From assembly GCA_030430365.1 (NCBI GenBank), contig JAUIFP010000011.1:1-50640 (forward strand): a stretch of 50,640 bases of DNA. Reading direction: 5' to 3'. Source of the stretch: Alphaproteobacteria bacterium (GTDB lineage: Bacteria; Pseudomonadota; Alphaproteobacteria; Sphingomonadales; Sphingomonadaceae). A program made the translations under genes and the position numbers. Shown in pieces: positions 25,042 through 32,624 of this stretch. The notes below the pieces were generated by a model, which did no database searches, was not told where the DNA came from, and worked only from the letters and a program-made list of their open reading frames with translations. How positions within the stretch are numbered: the first letter of the stretch is position 1; the number at the start of each line of letters is the position of its first letter.

Positions 25042-25353
25042 TTATGCGGCCGCTTCCGCGCCATCCGGATCGGCAGCCTCATCTTCGGCCGCCTTCATCT
25101 GCAACTCGATCAATGCGTCGAGCTTACTCGAGATCGCAGACAGGGTGTCACCCATGTCCGAAATGCCGGCGAGCGAGGAAAACTGCGCCATCTGCGCGAG
25201 CATTTCCTTGTTATCGACGGGATCGAAGGGATCTTGCTGCTGCATCTGTACAGTGAGCAGCTTGAAGAAATCGCCTTGGCCCAAAGAGCCAAATCCGGTG
25301 GAAGCCGTGCCCGCAGGCGCGGCCGAATATGAACTGACGGATTCTACAGTCAT
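25042..25353 (-). CDS. flgD: Hook-capping protein FlgD, N-terminal domain only
   Basis: A 103-residue protein holding the FlgD N-terminal signature GQGDFFKLLTVQMQQQDPFD followed by PVDNKEMLAQMAQFSSLAG. FlgD caps the growing hook. The C-terminal Tudor/Fn3-like domains of enteric FlgD (about 230 residues) are absent, and the protein ends in an acidic, Ala-rich tail. Position between flgC and flgE is conserved. The start overlaps the flgC stop (ATGA). Confidence 0.92.
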   Translation of the reverse strand: MTVESVSSYSAAPAGTASTGFGSLGQGDFFKLLTVQMQQQDPFDPVDNKEMLAQMAQFSSLAGISDMGDTLSAISSKLDALIELQMKAAEDEAADPDGAEAAA

Positions 25354-25754
25354 TTTATCCTCATTGTTTCGAGCATGAGCTGTTTGGCTGTTTGCAGCGC
25401 TTCGACCATGTTCTGGTACTGGCGGGCGCTTTCGAGCATCTCGACCATCTCGGCATTTTCATCGACGGGCGCCTCAAACACGTTGCCTTCAGCATCGGCC
25501 AGCGGGTTGCCCGGGTCGTAGCGTTTCACCGGAGTGACATCGCTGCGTATGACGGCGTCCACACGGACCGTCGAAAGGCCCGTCGCCTGGTCAAGCTCTT
25601 CCGCGAAGACCGGGCGCATTGGACGATAGGCATCACCTTCGCTGCCGGTAATGCTGCCGGCATTGGCAAGGTTCGACGCCGCTGCATTCATCCGCACGAG
25701 CTGAGCCGACATGGCTCGCTGGGCAACACCGAAAAGGCTCATTGTCTCAGCCAT
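25350..25754 (-). CDS. flgC: Proximal rod protein FlgC
   Basis: A rod protein of 134 residues from the ATG at 25754. It has the family motif VRMNAAASNLANAGSITGSE and the C-terminal helix EMVEMLESARQYQNMVEALQ. The segment YRPMRPVFAE is typical of FlgC. A GTG at 25760 overlapping the flgB stop is an alternative start, but GGGTGAG upstream favours the ATG. It is the second gene of the rod-hook operon. Confidence 0.93.
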   Translation of the reverse strand: MAETMSLFGVAQRAMSAQLVRMNAAASNLANAGSITGSEGDAYRPMRPVFAEELDQATGLSTVRVDAVIRSDVTPVKRYDPGNPLADAEGNVFEAPVDENAEMVEMLESARQYQNMVEALQTAKQLMLETMRIK

Positions 25755-25756
25755 GA

Positions 25757-26104
25757 TCACTCACCCTTCATCGCGCGCGTTAGTGATTCGACCCGGCCGC
25801 GAATGAATGAAAGGGTTGCGGAATAGGCGACCGCGTTCTCTGCAAAGGCAGTCTGTTCGGTCGCCATTTCAACGGTGTTGCCATCGAGGCTGGGCATGAC
25901 CGGTACGCGGTAAAGCGTGGCGTCGTCGGCCGCGTGGGCGCTGTCCGCACCATCCATGCGTGCACGTAAGGCAGCCGCAAAATCGATGTCGCGAGCTTTG
26001 TATCCAGGCGTTCCGGCATTGGCGATGTTGGATGCAAGCAGACCCATGCGCTGCGAACGCAGTTCAAGGGCAGCCCCATGAATTCCAAATATGCTATCGC
26101 TCAT
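25757..26104 (-). CDS. flgB: Proximal rod protein FlgB
   Basis: A 115-residue rod protein and first gene of the flgBCDEFGHIJKL-motAB operon. It carries LASNIANAGTPGYKARDIDF, the FlgB version of the rod motif, and a C-terminal helix with ATEQTAFAENAVAYSATLSF. A perfect sigma-54 promoter lies 32-47 bases upstream of the start on the minus strand. Confidence 0.94.
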   Translation of the reverse strand: MSDSIFGIHGAALELRSQRMGLLASNIANAGTPGYKARDIDFAAALRARMDGADSAHAADDATLYRVPVMPSLDGNTVEMATEQTAFAENAVAYSATLSFIRGRVESLTRAMKGE

Positions 26105-26135
26105 AACTTACACTCCAAGTATGTGCCTCACATAA

Positions 26136-26151
26136 AGCAAGGGGCGTGCCA
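26136..26151 (-). promoter_or_regulatory. Sigma-54 (RpoN) promoter of the flgB operon
   Basis: Read on the minus strand, the site is TGGCACGCCCCTTGCT, identical to the -24/-12 consensus TGGCACG-N4-TTGC(A/T). The GG and GC are separated by exactly 10 bases. It points toward flgB. Sigma-54 promoters need an AAA+ activator, and such a gene lies in the locus at 48411-49649. Confidence 0.93.
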
Positions 26152-26223
26152 AAACGATTTTATCGTTGTTTTTCATATAGCTAGTTGGATATCGAAAATT
26201 CGCTGCGGCCAAATCCAAGCATA

Positions 26224-26239
26224 TGGCCCGGCGGCTGCG
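26224..26239 (+). promoter_or_regulatory. Candidate sigma-54 promoter of the divergent stator-like/flgA operon
   Basis: The plus-strand sequence TGGCCCGGCGGCTGCG matches the consensus at 9 of 11 core positions, with correct GG-N10-GC spacing (TGGC-C-CG and CTGC). It lies 109 bases before the ATG at 26348. An inverted repeat CGGCA-N6-TGCCG (26239-26254) and a direct repeat AAATTTGCCG (26244-26253 and 26285-26294) lie just downstream and may be activator or repressor sites. Confidence 0.5.
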
Positions 26240-26347
26240 GCAGAAATTTGCCGGTAACGGCAACAACCCGCCGCCATTTCCCACAAATTTGCCGACTAGC
26301 GCTGAATTTCTCGCCGACTTGCCGTCCTTGATTGCGAAAGGACATTC

Positions 26348-27007
26348 ATGATCGACTACCTCAGCCTGGTTGATGGCGTTTCAGCGGCGATTGTATTGGG
26401 GGGCACAGCGCTGGCGACCTTTCTGCGTTGTGGCCTCCGAGATTGCATGCTGGCGGTGAAGTGCTTGCTTGGAACAATGGGACCGCGGTTCAATGCCGAG
26501 AAGGCCCGGACCGAACTCGCCCTGCAGATCCAAGCCATTCAGCAAGACGGCATCTTTCGCGCGGAACCTCATCACTTTGCCGATCAGGAATTCAACGAAA
26601 TGGCGGACGCCCTGATCGCTCATCGATCGCTGGAATCGTTGCCGGCACAGCACCGCAGGCACATGGAGCATCGCCTTTCGGCGAGCCGCTCCGCCGCAAA
26701 CGCATTCACGCAGGCCGCCACTCTGGCGCCGGTATTCGGCCTTGCAGGTACGCTGATTGCCCTCAGTCAGCTCCCCGGGACAGCTTCCGCCGGCTCATCG
26801 CTTTCAGCCAGCATTCCGGCCGCGATTACGACAACGCTTTACGGACTGATGGCCGCTAATCTGATCTTCGCGCCTATTGCACAGCTAATCACGCGCCGCG
26901 CGGAGGCGGAGGAAATGGATCGGCAGGCATTGATCGATTGGCTTTCAAAAGAGCTCTCGAACAAGGGTATGCGACCCAGACAGCCCGCAGAGCGAGCGGC
27001 AGCATGA
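26348..27007 (+). CDS. MotA/TolQ/ExbB-like proton channel protein, small
   Basis: A 219-residue inner-membrane protein with three predicted membrane helices (about 9-27, 122-142 and 153-181), the topology of TolQ/ExbB rather than the four of MotA. The family signature is in helix 2 (AATLAPVFGLAGTLIALSQL, compare the APLLGLLGTV pattern), and helix 3 is IPAAITTTLYGLMAANLIFA. The cytoplasmic loop (30-118) is helical and charged. The stop overlaps the start of an ExbD/MotB-like gene (ATGA), so the two form a channel pair. The position opposite the flgB operon implies a motility role. Family is fairly sure; function is inferred. Confidence 0.75.
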   Translation: MIDYLSLVDGVSAAIVLGGTALATFLRCGLRDCMLAVKCLLGTMGPRFNAEKARTELALQIQAIQQDGIFRAEPHHFADQEFNEMADALIAHRSLESLPAQHRRHMEHRLSASRSAANAFTQAATLAPVFGLAGTLIALSQLPGTASAGSSLSASIPAAITTTLYGLMAANLIFAPIAQLITRRAEAEEMDRQALIDWLSKELSNKGMRPRQPAERAAA

Positions 27008-27438
27008 TGATGGATAGCAGCAATGGCTGGCTGACTACGCTGACGGACCTGGCGATCATCCTGTTCATGGTGACGGCAGCCGACCTCTCCAACGCGGAAA
27101 TGCCGGTCGAGCATGAAGACAGCGCTCCGCAGATCGTAACATCCGCCCAGCCGATGGCGATCTTCCGCCCGCAGGCAAGCGGTGCATCGCTCCCGGACTG
27201 GCTCGATAGTCAGCAGGCAGACGCACGCCTGCGCCTGACGATCCTGATTCGTTATCAAGCGCGAGACAGGCAGGCAGCCATAGATTCGGGATTGGCGCTG
27301 GCGCGGCAGGCCGAAGTTGCCGGCAAGCCGGCGCGCCTGATTGTCGAGGAAGGCGAACGGAACGACGTCGTTGTTTTTCAGGCCTACGACACCGACCCGC
27401 AAACAATGGCACGCAACTTGCTTGCTGGTGATCATTGA
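27004..27438 (+). CDS. Small ExbD/MotB-like single-pass channel subunit
   Basis: A 144-residue protein. A short cytoplasmic N-terminus is followed by one membrane helix, WLTTLTDLAIILFMVTAADL (about 9-28), with an Asp (Asp15) near the cytoplasmic side, as in ExbD, TolR and MotB. The periplasmic part (30-144) has no full OmpA peptidoglycan-binding domain. Residues about 75-125 (RLRLTILIRYQARDR, then ALARQAEVAGKPARLIVEEG) could form a small beta-alpha-beta unit as in ExbD. The ATG overlapping the upstream stop was chosen; a frame extension to 26938 lies inside the partner gene. The partner is the upstream ExbB-like protein. Named by topology and context only. Confidence 0.6.
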   Translation: MMMDSSNGWLTTLTDLAIILFMVTAADLSNAEMPVEHEDSAPQIVTSAQPMAIFRPQASGASLPDWLDSQQADARLRLTILIRYQARDRQAAIDSGLALARQAEVAGKPARLIVEEGERNDVVVFQAYDTDPQTMARNLLAGDH

Positions 27439-27458
27439 ACCATTCAGGAGGACGGACC

Positions 27459-27956
27459 ATGATTGTTAGAGCGGGTTTTGCGCTGCTGGCACTAGTTGCA
27501 GGATCGCATTCTGCCAACGCCGCCGAATTTGAAGACCTTGCCGGCATCGAACGGCAGGTTGCCACATATGTTGGAGGCGACAGCGAAAACTTGGGCGACG
27601 TGCTCGTCCCGATCGACCGCCGCTTGAGGCTTGCCGCTTGTCCAGCTGCCCTGGACATCGCTTGGCATGGCCTGCGGCGGGATTCCGTGCGCGTTTCGTG
27701 TCCGCTTGCAGGCGGATGGAGGATTTTCGTCCGCCTCGCACAGCCGCAGCAGTCACTAGCCGCGACGCAGCCGGTCATCCGGCGCGGCGATGCCGTGACA
27801 ATCACACTCAACGCGCCAGGCCTCAGCATCTCCCGTTCGGGTGAAGCACTCGAAAACGGAGCGGTCGGTGAATGGGTCCGCGTCCGCGTCGGCAAGGATG
27901 AAGAGCGACGGGCGCAGGTCTTGCGCCCGGGCGCGGTCGGCATGAAATTGCCGTAG
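27459..27956 (+). CDS. flgA: Flagellar P-ring assembly chaperone FlgA
   Basis: A 165-residue periplasmic protein with a signal peptide (residues 1 to about 22, ending in HSANA). It helps FlgI assemble into the P ring. The middle contains the SAF-like core (LRLAACPAALDIAWHG and WRIFVRLAQPQQSLA), and the C-terminus has WVRVRVGKDEERRAQVLRPG, typical of FlgA. The start was set at the ATG preceded by CAGGAGGACGG; a TTG at 27435 overlapping the upstream stop is far less likely. Confidence 0.88.
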   Translation: MIVRAGFALLALVAGSHSANAAEFEDLAGIERQVATYVGGDSENLGDVLVPIDRRLRLAACPAALDIAWHGLRRDSVRVSCPLAGGWRIFVRLAQPQQSLAATQPVIRRGDAVTITLNAPGLSISRSGEALENGAVGEWVRVRVGKDEERRAQVLRPGAVGMKLP

Positions 27957-27981
27957 GAACGGCAAAATCTGTTCTTACCCT

Positions 27982-28007
27982 TAAACTTCGCTCCATACTG
28001 CCGTCCT
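27982..28007 (+). promoter_or_regulatory. Weak candidate sigma-28 (FliA) promoter before flgM
   Basis: TAAACTTC at 27982 and GCCGTCCT at 28000 resemble the FliA -35 (TAAAGTTT) and -10 (GCCGATAA) boxes, with 14 rather than 15 bases between TAAA and GCCG. flgM and flgN are FliA targets in many bacteria. The match to the -10 box is partial, so this is tentative. Confidence 0.25.
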
Positions 28008-28037
28008 TCTGGAACAAGTGCATAATGGAGCAGTCAG

Positions 28038-28313
28038 ATGCGGCCAATTGAAATCCAGCAAGCGCGGCTGACGCGGACAACGGAAAGAGTTGTTCCGGTT
28101 GAGAAAGCGCGCCCTGCAGACCCTGTCGCCAAGGGCGAAAAGGATGTGCAGGTTTCGCTTGGCAACGGGATCGATGCGAAGGCCCCGCCGATCGACGTGG
28201 AGCGAGTCGAGAAGATCCGCCAGGCCATTGAAGCGGGAACCTACCCCCTGCTTCCCGCGAAGATCGCCGATGCCATGATTGCCGCAGGCATTATCTTGAG
28301 GAATTCGAAATGA
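28038..28313 (+). CDS. flgM: Anti-sigma-28 factor FlgM
   Basis: A 91-residue protein that holds FliA inactive until it is exported through the completed hook. The N-terminus is Pro- and Gln-rich and likely disordered. The C-terminal FliA-binding helices are present: VERVEKIRQAIEAGTYPLLP, then KIADAMIAAGIIL. GGAG lies 7 bases before the ATG. The stop overlaps flgN (ATGA). Its target FliA is encoded at 31682-32419. Confidence 0.9.
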   Translation: MRPIEIQQARLTRTTERVVPVEKARPADPVAKGEKDVQVSLGNGIDAKAPPIDVERVEKIRQAIEAGTYPLLPAKIADAMIAAGIILRNSK

Positions 28314-28663
28314 CGATCCCGCCCGACCTCAAACAGTCTCTCCGGCAAATGCTTGCAGTGATGGAGCAGGAACGGCAAGCCCTTGCCGCCCTCAACCTGC
28401 AATCGATCGTCGATTGTGCGGAGAACAAATCCGCCTTGAGTGAAAAGCTAAGCAACGCGTCCAACGATGATCTGGATGAAGAGTCCCTCAGCCTGATCGA
28501 CGCCGCCAAGCGACTGAACGAGGTAAACCGCCAGATCCGCAACCTTGTTGCGGCCAATGTTTCCGCTCGGCTCGATGCACTGACCGGCTCTGCATCGGTA
28601 TACAAGGCGCAGAGCATACGCTCCAGCTATAGCCGGATAACGGCACATCCTGGGGCCTTATAA
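28310..28663 (+). CDS. flgN: Flagellar export chaperone FlgN-like
   Basis: A 117-residue, largely helical protein (LRQMLAVMEQERQALAALNL near the N-terminus, and a long second helix EESLSLIDAAKRLNEVNRQI). FlgN escorts FlgK and FlgL to the export gate. Sequence conservation in the family is low. The call relies on length, helical build and the flgM-flgN order with ATGA overlap. Confidence 0.78.
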   Translation: MTIPPDLKQSLRQMLAVMEQERQALAALNLQSIVDCAENKSALSEKLSNASNDDLDEESLSLIDAAKRLNEVNRQIRNLVAANVSARLDALTGSASVYKAQSIRSSYSRITAHPGAL

Positions 28664-28666
28664 AAC

Positions 28667-28682
28667 TGGCACGATACTTGCT
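28667..28682 (+). promoter_or_regulatory. Sigma-54 (RpoN) promoter of the transglycosylase-flhA-fliA operon
   Basis: TGGCACGATACTTGCT matches the TGGCACG-N4-TTGC(A/T) consensus exactly, with GG-N10-GC spacing. It begins 4 bases after the flgN stop and 50 bases before the next gene. It would place flhA and the late sigma factor fliA under sigma-54 control. Confidence 0.93.
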
Positions 28683-28716
28683 TATTGGTCTTCGGTAAAA
28701 TTGACCGGAGGTGAAA

Positions 28717-29577
28717 TTGAGCGGAGTAAATGCAGTCGGGGCGTCAGACGTTCGCACTTCGATCGCCCGTGCTTCGCAGGCAACGGGCGTCGATTTCGAT
28801 TATCTCTTGGCGCAAGCCAAGTTGGAATCCGATCTCAATCCGAATGCACGCGCCGGCACGTCCAGCGCGGCTGGCCTCTATCAATTCATCGGCAGCACCT
28901 GGCTGGAAACGCTTGATCGACACGGCGCAAAGCATGGTCTCGGCTGGGCGGACGCGGCCATAACCAAGGGCGCAGGCGGATCAAGCGTCACCAATTCCGC
29001 TCTGCAATCGCGGATCATGGATCTGCGGTACGACCCCGACACTTCTTCGCTGATGGCCGCCGAACTCGCGCTGGATAACCGGGACGCATTGCGCGCAACC
29101 CTGGGAAGAGAACCCGATCATGCCGAACTCTATCTCGCTCACTTTCTGGGCGCGAATGGGGCCAACCGTTTTCTCGATGCCATGCAGCGCAATCCGGATA
29201 GTTCTGCCGCGGCCGTCTTCCCAACTCAGGCAGCGGCCAACCGCTCTGTATTCTTCGACCGCGCTGGCGCGTCTAGATCGCTTGTGCAGGTCATGGACTT
29301 GTTCCGGGACCGCTTGAGCATTGCAATGCATCAACCTCACGGCCCGCTCGCAGAGATCGCCGCCCCCAGGACGAGAGAGGCGCATGATCGGCAAGCTTCA
29401 CAGATGAGCCCACTCGAACGCGAGTTTCACGAGACCAAGATGAGCCTCCCCGCCCACAGCCGAACCTCGATTGTTGAGACTCTGCGCGACACATTTGCAT
29501 CCACCGGCAATCAATCCGGCGCGCTGCCTGACAACGTCAAGTCCGCTTATGCCAAATTCAAGGCCTTCAAACTATGA
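28717..29577 (+). CDS. Flagellar lytic transglycosylase (SltF-like)
   Basis: A soluble lytic transglycosylase of about 286 residues that would open the peptidoglycan for rod passage. The SLT core is clear: DYLLAQAKLESDLNPNARAG (catalytic Glu in KLES), then TSSAAGLYQFIGSTWLETLD with the GLYQF motif, and AELYLAHFLGANGANRFLDA. No signal peptide is visible, which suggests export by the flagellar system or by another route, as for flagellum-dedicated SltF. The TTG at 28717 is preferred because GGAGGTGA is 5 bases upstream; GTG at 28711 leaves no spacing. It complements the muramidase-less FlgJ. Confidence 0.85.
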   Translation: MSGVNAVGASDVRTSIARASQATGVDFDYLLAQAKLESDLNPNARAGTSSAAGLYQFIGSTWLETLDRHGAKHGLGWADAAITKGAGGSSVTNSALQSRIMDLRYDPDTSSLMAAELALDNRDALRATLGREPDHAELYLAHFLGANGANRFLDAMQRNPDSSAAAVFPTQAAANRSVFFDRAGASRSLVQVMDLFRDRLSIAMHQPHGPLAEIAAPRTREAHDRQASQMSPLEREFHETKMSLPAHSRTSIVETLRDTFASTGNQSGALPDNVKSAYAKFKAFKL

Positions 29578-31685
29578 ACGCTCTGCCATTTCCGAAAGCC
29601 GCGGCATTCGCGTTGCCGCTGGGGATTCTCACGATCATCTTGCTGATGATCATGCCCATCCCGGCGTTGGTCCTCGACACATTCTTCGTCCTTAATATCG
29701 CTCTGTCTGTTGCCGTTCTGATGGCTGCAATGAATGCGGAAAAACCGCTCGATTTCTCCTCATTCCCCTCGGTCCTTCTTTTTGCGACACTTCTGCGACT
29801 GGCACTGAATGTCGCATCGACCCGTATCGTGCTGGTCCGCGGACATGAAGGCGGCTCCGCCGCTGGTCACGTGATCGAGGCCTTTGGCGCATTCCTAGTC
29901 GGTGGCAATTTCGCGGTCGGCCTGTTCGTCTTTTTGATCCTGATGGTTATTAATCTGGTTGTGGTGACCAAAGGTGCCGGCAGGGTCTCGGAAGTTTCGG
30001 CCCGTTTCACGCTGGATGCCTTGCCAGGAAAACAGATGGCAATCGACGCCGACCTTGCTGCCGGCCTGATGACGGCCGACGAGGCCAAGGCACGCCGGCG
30101 CGAAGTTGCCACCGAGGCGGACTTCTATGGCTCGATGGACGGTGCCAGCAAATTTGTGAAGGGCGACGCCGTTGCAGCCTTGCTGATCCTCGGCCTCAAT
30201 GTGATAGCCGGTTTTTGTCTGGGCATGCTGAGCCATGGATTGGACGCGTCAACTTCGGCGGAACGGTATGTAACACTGGCAGTTGGCGATGCGCTGGTCG
30301 CACAGGTCCCAGCACTGTTGCTCTCCATCGCTGCGGCGGTGATCGTAACGCGCGTATCCGACAGCCGCGACCTTTCGGGCCAGATCGGAGCGCAATTCGC
30401 GAATCCGCAAATCTGGCTCCCGGTCGCCTGTATCCTCTGCGTCATTGGGCTCATTCCTGCGATGCCGCAAACAATATTCCTGCCCGCTGCCGCCTTGGCA
30501 GGCCTGATCTGGTGGAATTTGCGCAAACGCGCGAACACTCCTGAGGAAGTGCTCGAGCCGTTGCCCCAGCCCGATCCCTCTCGGATCGTACTCGACGAAG
30601 TGAGTGACAATACGCTCGTCACGATCGAAGTCGGCTACGGGCTGGTTCACCTCATCGACGACCGACACGGGTCACCCCTGGTGTCCCGGATTACCGGCGT
30701 GCGCAAGCAGCTTTGTCAGGAACTCGGCTTCATCGTGCCACAGTTCCGCATCCGCGACACGATCGAGCTATCGCCGAATGAATATCGGATCATGCTGGGC
30801 GGTGTCCCGCTGGGCGGTGACACCATCATGCCCGACAAAGTCCTCGCCATCGACACCGGTGACAACACCGTTGGCACCGATCTGCCAGGCGAGCCCGCGC
30901 GTGATCCCAGTTTTGGCTGCCCCGCTGTGTGGATCGATCCAGCGCAAAAGGACCATGCCATCGCGCAGGGCTATCTGACCGTCGATTCAGGCACGGTCAT
31001 CGCCACACACCTCAATCAGCTAATAAGCCAGCAGCCAGAGCAACTGCTTGGCCCCGATCAGGTCCATGATCTGCTGATGGGTGTGAAGGAACACGCCGCG
31101 CAGCTTGTCGAGACCATTTACCCACAACCACTAACACTTGCGGCAATCACACGCATCCTGCGCGCACTGCTCAAGGACGGCATCCCGATCAGCCATCCGC
31201 AACCGATATTCTCCAGCCTTAGCGACGGCGTACAGGCGACGCTGGATCATAATGTGCTGGTGGACTTGGTACGTTCGAGCCTCGGCGCCTTGATCGTCGG
31301 AAAGGTTTGCCCACCCAACCAGGCACTGCCCGTCATCACGCTCGACGCCAGGCTCGAGAGCACAATCTTGCAAGGGCTGTCAGACCCAAGTTCCGGCGAG
31401 CCAGTGCTCGAGCCGGAATTGGCTCGGAACATTGGCGAACGCATCGCGGCTATTGCGACAGAACGTCCGAAGGGAAGCTATCCGCCTGTCCTGATCGTAC
31501 AACCTGGAACACGCCGAGCGATGGCTGGCCTGCTCCGGATGCGCGCTCCTTCCTGCCTAGTGCTTTCGATCGCCGAACTGCCGCAGTCGCAGCCAATCGA
31601 GGTTCTGGAGGTGATCGGGGAAGAAACAAGCCGCAGCGTTTCCGATCAGAACACGGTTAATCAAGTCGAGAGTATCGCAGCATGA
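29574..31685 (+). CDS. flhA: Flagellar export gate protein FlhA
   Basis: A 703-residue inner-membrane protein forming the nonameric gate of the flagellar type III system. The N-terminal half has about eight membrane helices and the FHIPEP-type conserved region (PSVLLFATLLRLALNVASTR, MVINLVVVTKGAGRVSEVSA, ARFTLDALPGKQMAIDADLA). The C-terminal cytosolic domain (about 340-690) includes PQFRIRDTIELSPNEYRIML and the export-substrate docking region. Length is typical. It overlaps the upstream transglycosylase and the downstream fliA by ATGA. Confidence 0.96.
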   Translation: MNALPFPKAAAFALPLGILTIILLMIMPIPALVLDTFFVLNIALSVAVLMAAMNAEKPLDFSSFPSVLLFATLLRLALNVASTRIVLVRGHEGGSAAGHVIEAFGAFLVGGNFAVGLFVFLILMVINLVVVTKGAGRVSEVSARFTLDALPGKQMAIDADLAAGLMTADEAKARRREVATEADFYGSMDGASKFVKGDAVAALLILGLNVIAGFCLGMLSHGLDASTSAERYVTLAVGDALVAQVPALLLSIAAAVIVTRVSDSRDLSGQIGAQFANPQIWLPVACILCVIGLIPAMPQTIFLPAAALAGLIWWNLRKRANTPEEVLEPLPQPDPSRIVLDEVSDNTLVTIEVGYGLVHLIDDRHGSPLVSRITGVRKQLCQELGFIVPQFRIRDTIELSPNEYRIMLGGVPLGGDTIMPDKVLAIDTGDNTVGTDLPGEPARDPSFGCPAVWIDPAQKDHAIAQGYLTVDSGTVIATHLNQLISQQPEQLLGPDQVHDLLMGVKEHAAQLVETIYPQPLTLAAITRILRALLKDGIPISHPQPIFSSLSDGVQATLDHNVLVDLVRSSLGALIVGKVCPPNQALPVITLDARLESTILQGLSDPSSGEPVLEPELARNIGERIAAIATERPKGSYPPVLIVQPGTRRAMAGLLRMRAPSCLVLSIAELPQSQPIEVLEVIGEETSRSVSDQNTVNQVESIAA

Positions 31686-32419
31686 TCAACAATCAACGTG
31701 TCTCCGAAACCGCTCGGGCCTATTCGGATCCTGCGGCGGCAGTCCTGACCAACTTCGCGCCGATGGTGCGCAAACTGGCTTGGCACCTTCATGGATCCGC
31801 GTGCGCCGACATCGAGCCTGAAGATCTCATGCAGATAGGCCTCGTAGCACTCACCGAATGCGCCAAGCGGCACACCGGCCCCCAGGACGAAGGCTTTGCA
31901 GCCTATGCAAAGATTCGCGTGAAAGGCGCGATGATTGATCAGCTTAGACGCTCTGCTCCACTATCACGCGGCGCAATGAAGCGGCGAAGGGAAATAAGGG
32001 AAGCGGAAGCCAAACTGTTCGGACTACTTGGCCGGTCTCCCACTACAGTGGAGCTGGCCGAGGAGCTGAAAATCACGGCTGGGGAACTGGAAGAAATGCG
32101 CAGCGCAAGTGAGCCCATGGAATTCGAAACGATCGAGGACAGCTATTCCGATGCTGATCTCGCTTTCCAGGATCAGTCCGATGACGCCTTTGCCACACTG
32201 GTTTCTCTTCAGAATCAAGAAGCGCTGACTTCAGCAATTTCGAACCTGCCTGAACGCCAAATGCTTGTTATTCAGCTATATTTTGTTGAAGAGCTCAATC
32301 TCGCCGAGATAGCCGAGATACTCGGGGTTACTGTTCCGCGAGTACACCAGATCAAGGATCAGGCGCTCAAATCTTTGAGAGCGGATCTAAGCGAACACGG
32401 AATCAGCTCATACTTTTAG
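31682..32419 (+). CDS. fliA: Flagellar sigma-28 factor FliA
   Basis: A 245-residue sigma factor for late genes such as flagellin. Region 2 includes DIEPEDLMQIGLVALTECAK and GFAAYAKIRVKGAMIDQLRR. Region 3 follows (GRSPTTVELAEELKITAGEL), and the region 4 HTH is LPERQMLVIQLYFVEELNLA followed by EIAEILGVTVPRVHQI. The start overlaps the flhA stop. It is regulated by FlgM (28038-28313). Confidence 0.93.
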   Translation: MINNQRVSETARAYSDPAAAVLTNFAPMVRKLAWHLHGSACADIEPEDLMQIGLVALTECAKRHTGPQDEGFAAYAKIRVKGAMIDQLRRSAPLSRGAMKRRREIREAEAKLFGLLGRSPTTVELAEELKITAGELEEMRSASEPMEFETIEDSYSDADLAFQDQSDDAFATLVSLQNQEALTSAISNLPERQMLVIQLYFVEELNLAEIAEILGVTVPRVHQIKDQALKSLRADLSEHGISSYF

Positions 32420-32624
32420 TTGATCAATTAAAGACATGGCATGAAAAGCTGCGGAGTTTTGCGCTTGATCAAATAAAATCAGACACAGTCAATGCATGAG
32501 TACTTGCCAGCATAGAAAGTGCATATTATCACGCACGACAGTCCGTTCCCGGGGGGGCACATGACTTTTGACCGGATTTTGTCGCCTTGCATCCAAGGCG
32601 CAGTTCAATGCAACTGTATCGTCA
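32420..32624. promoter_or_regulatory. Intergenic region with repeated TTGATCAA palindromes
   Basis: The palindrome TTGATCAA occurs at 32420-32427 and again at 32465-32472, 45 bases apart, between fliA and the LuxR-type regulator. The distance is about four helical turns, so a dimeric regulator could bind both. No terminator or clear promoter boxes were seen. This is suggestive only. Confidence 0.25.
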
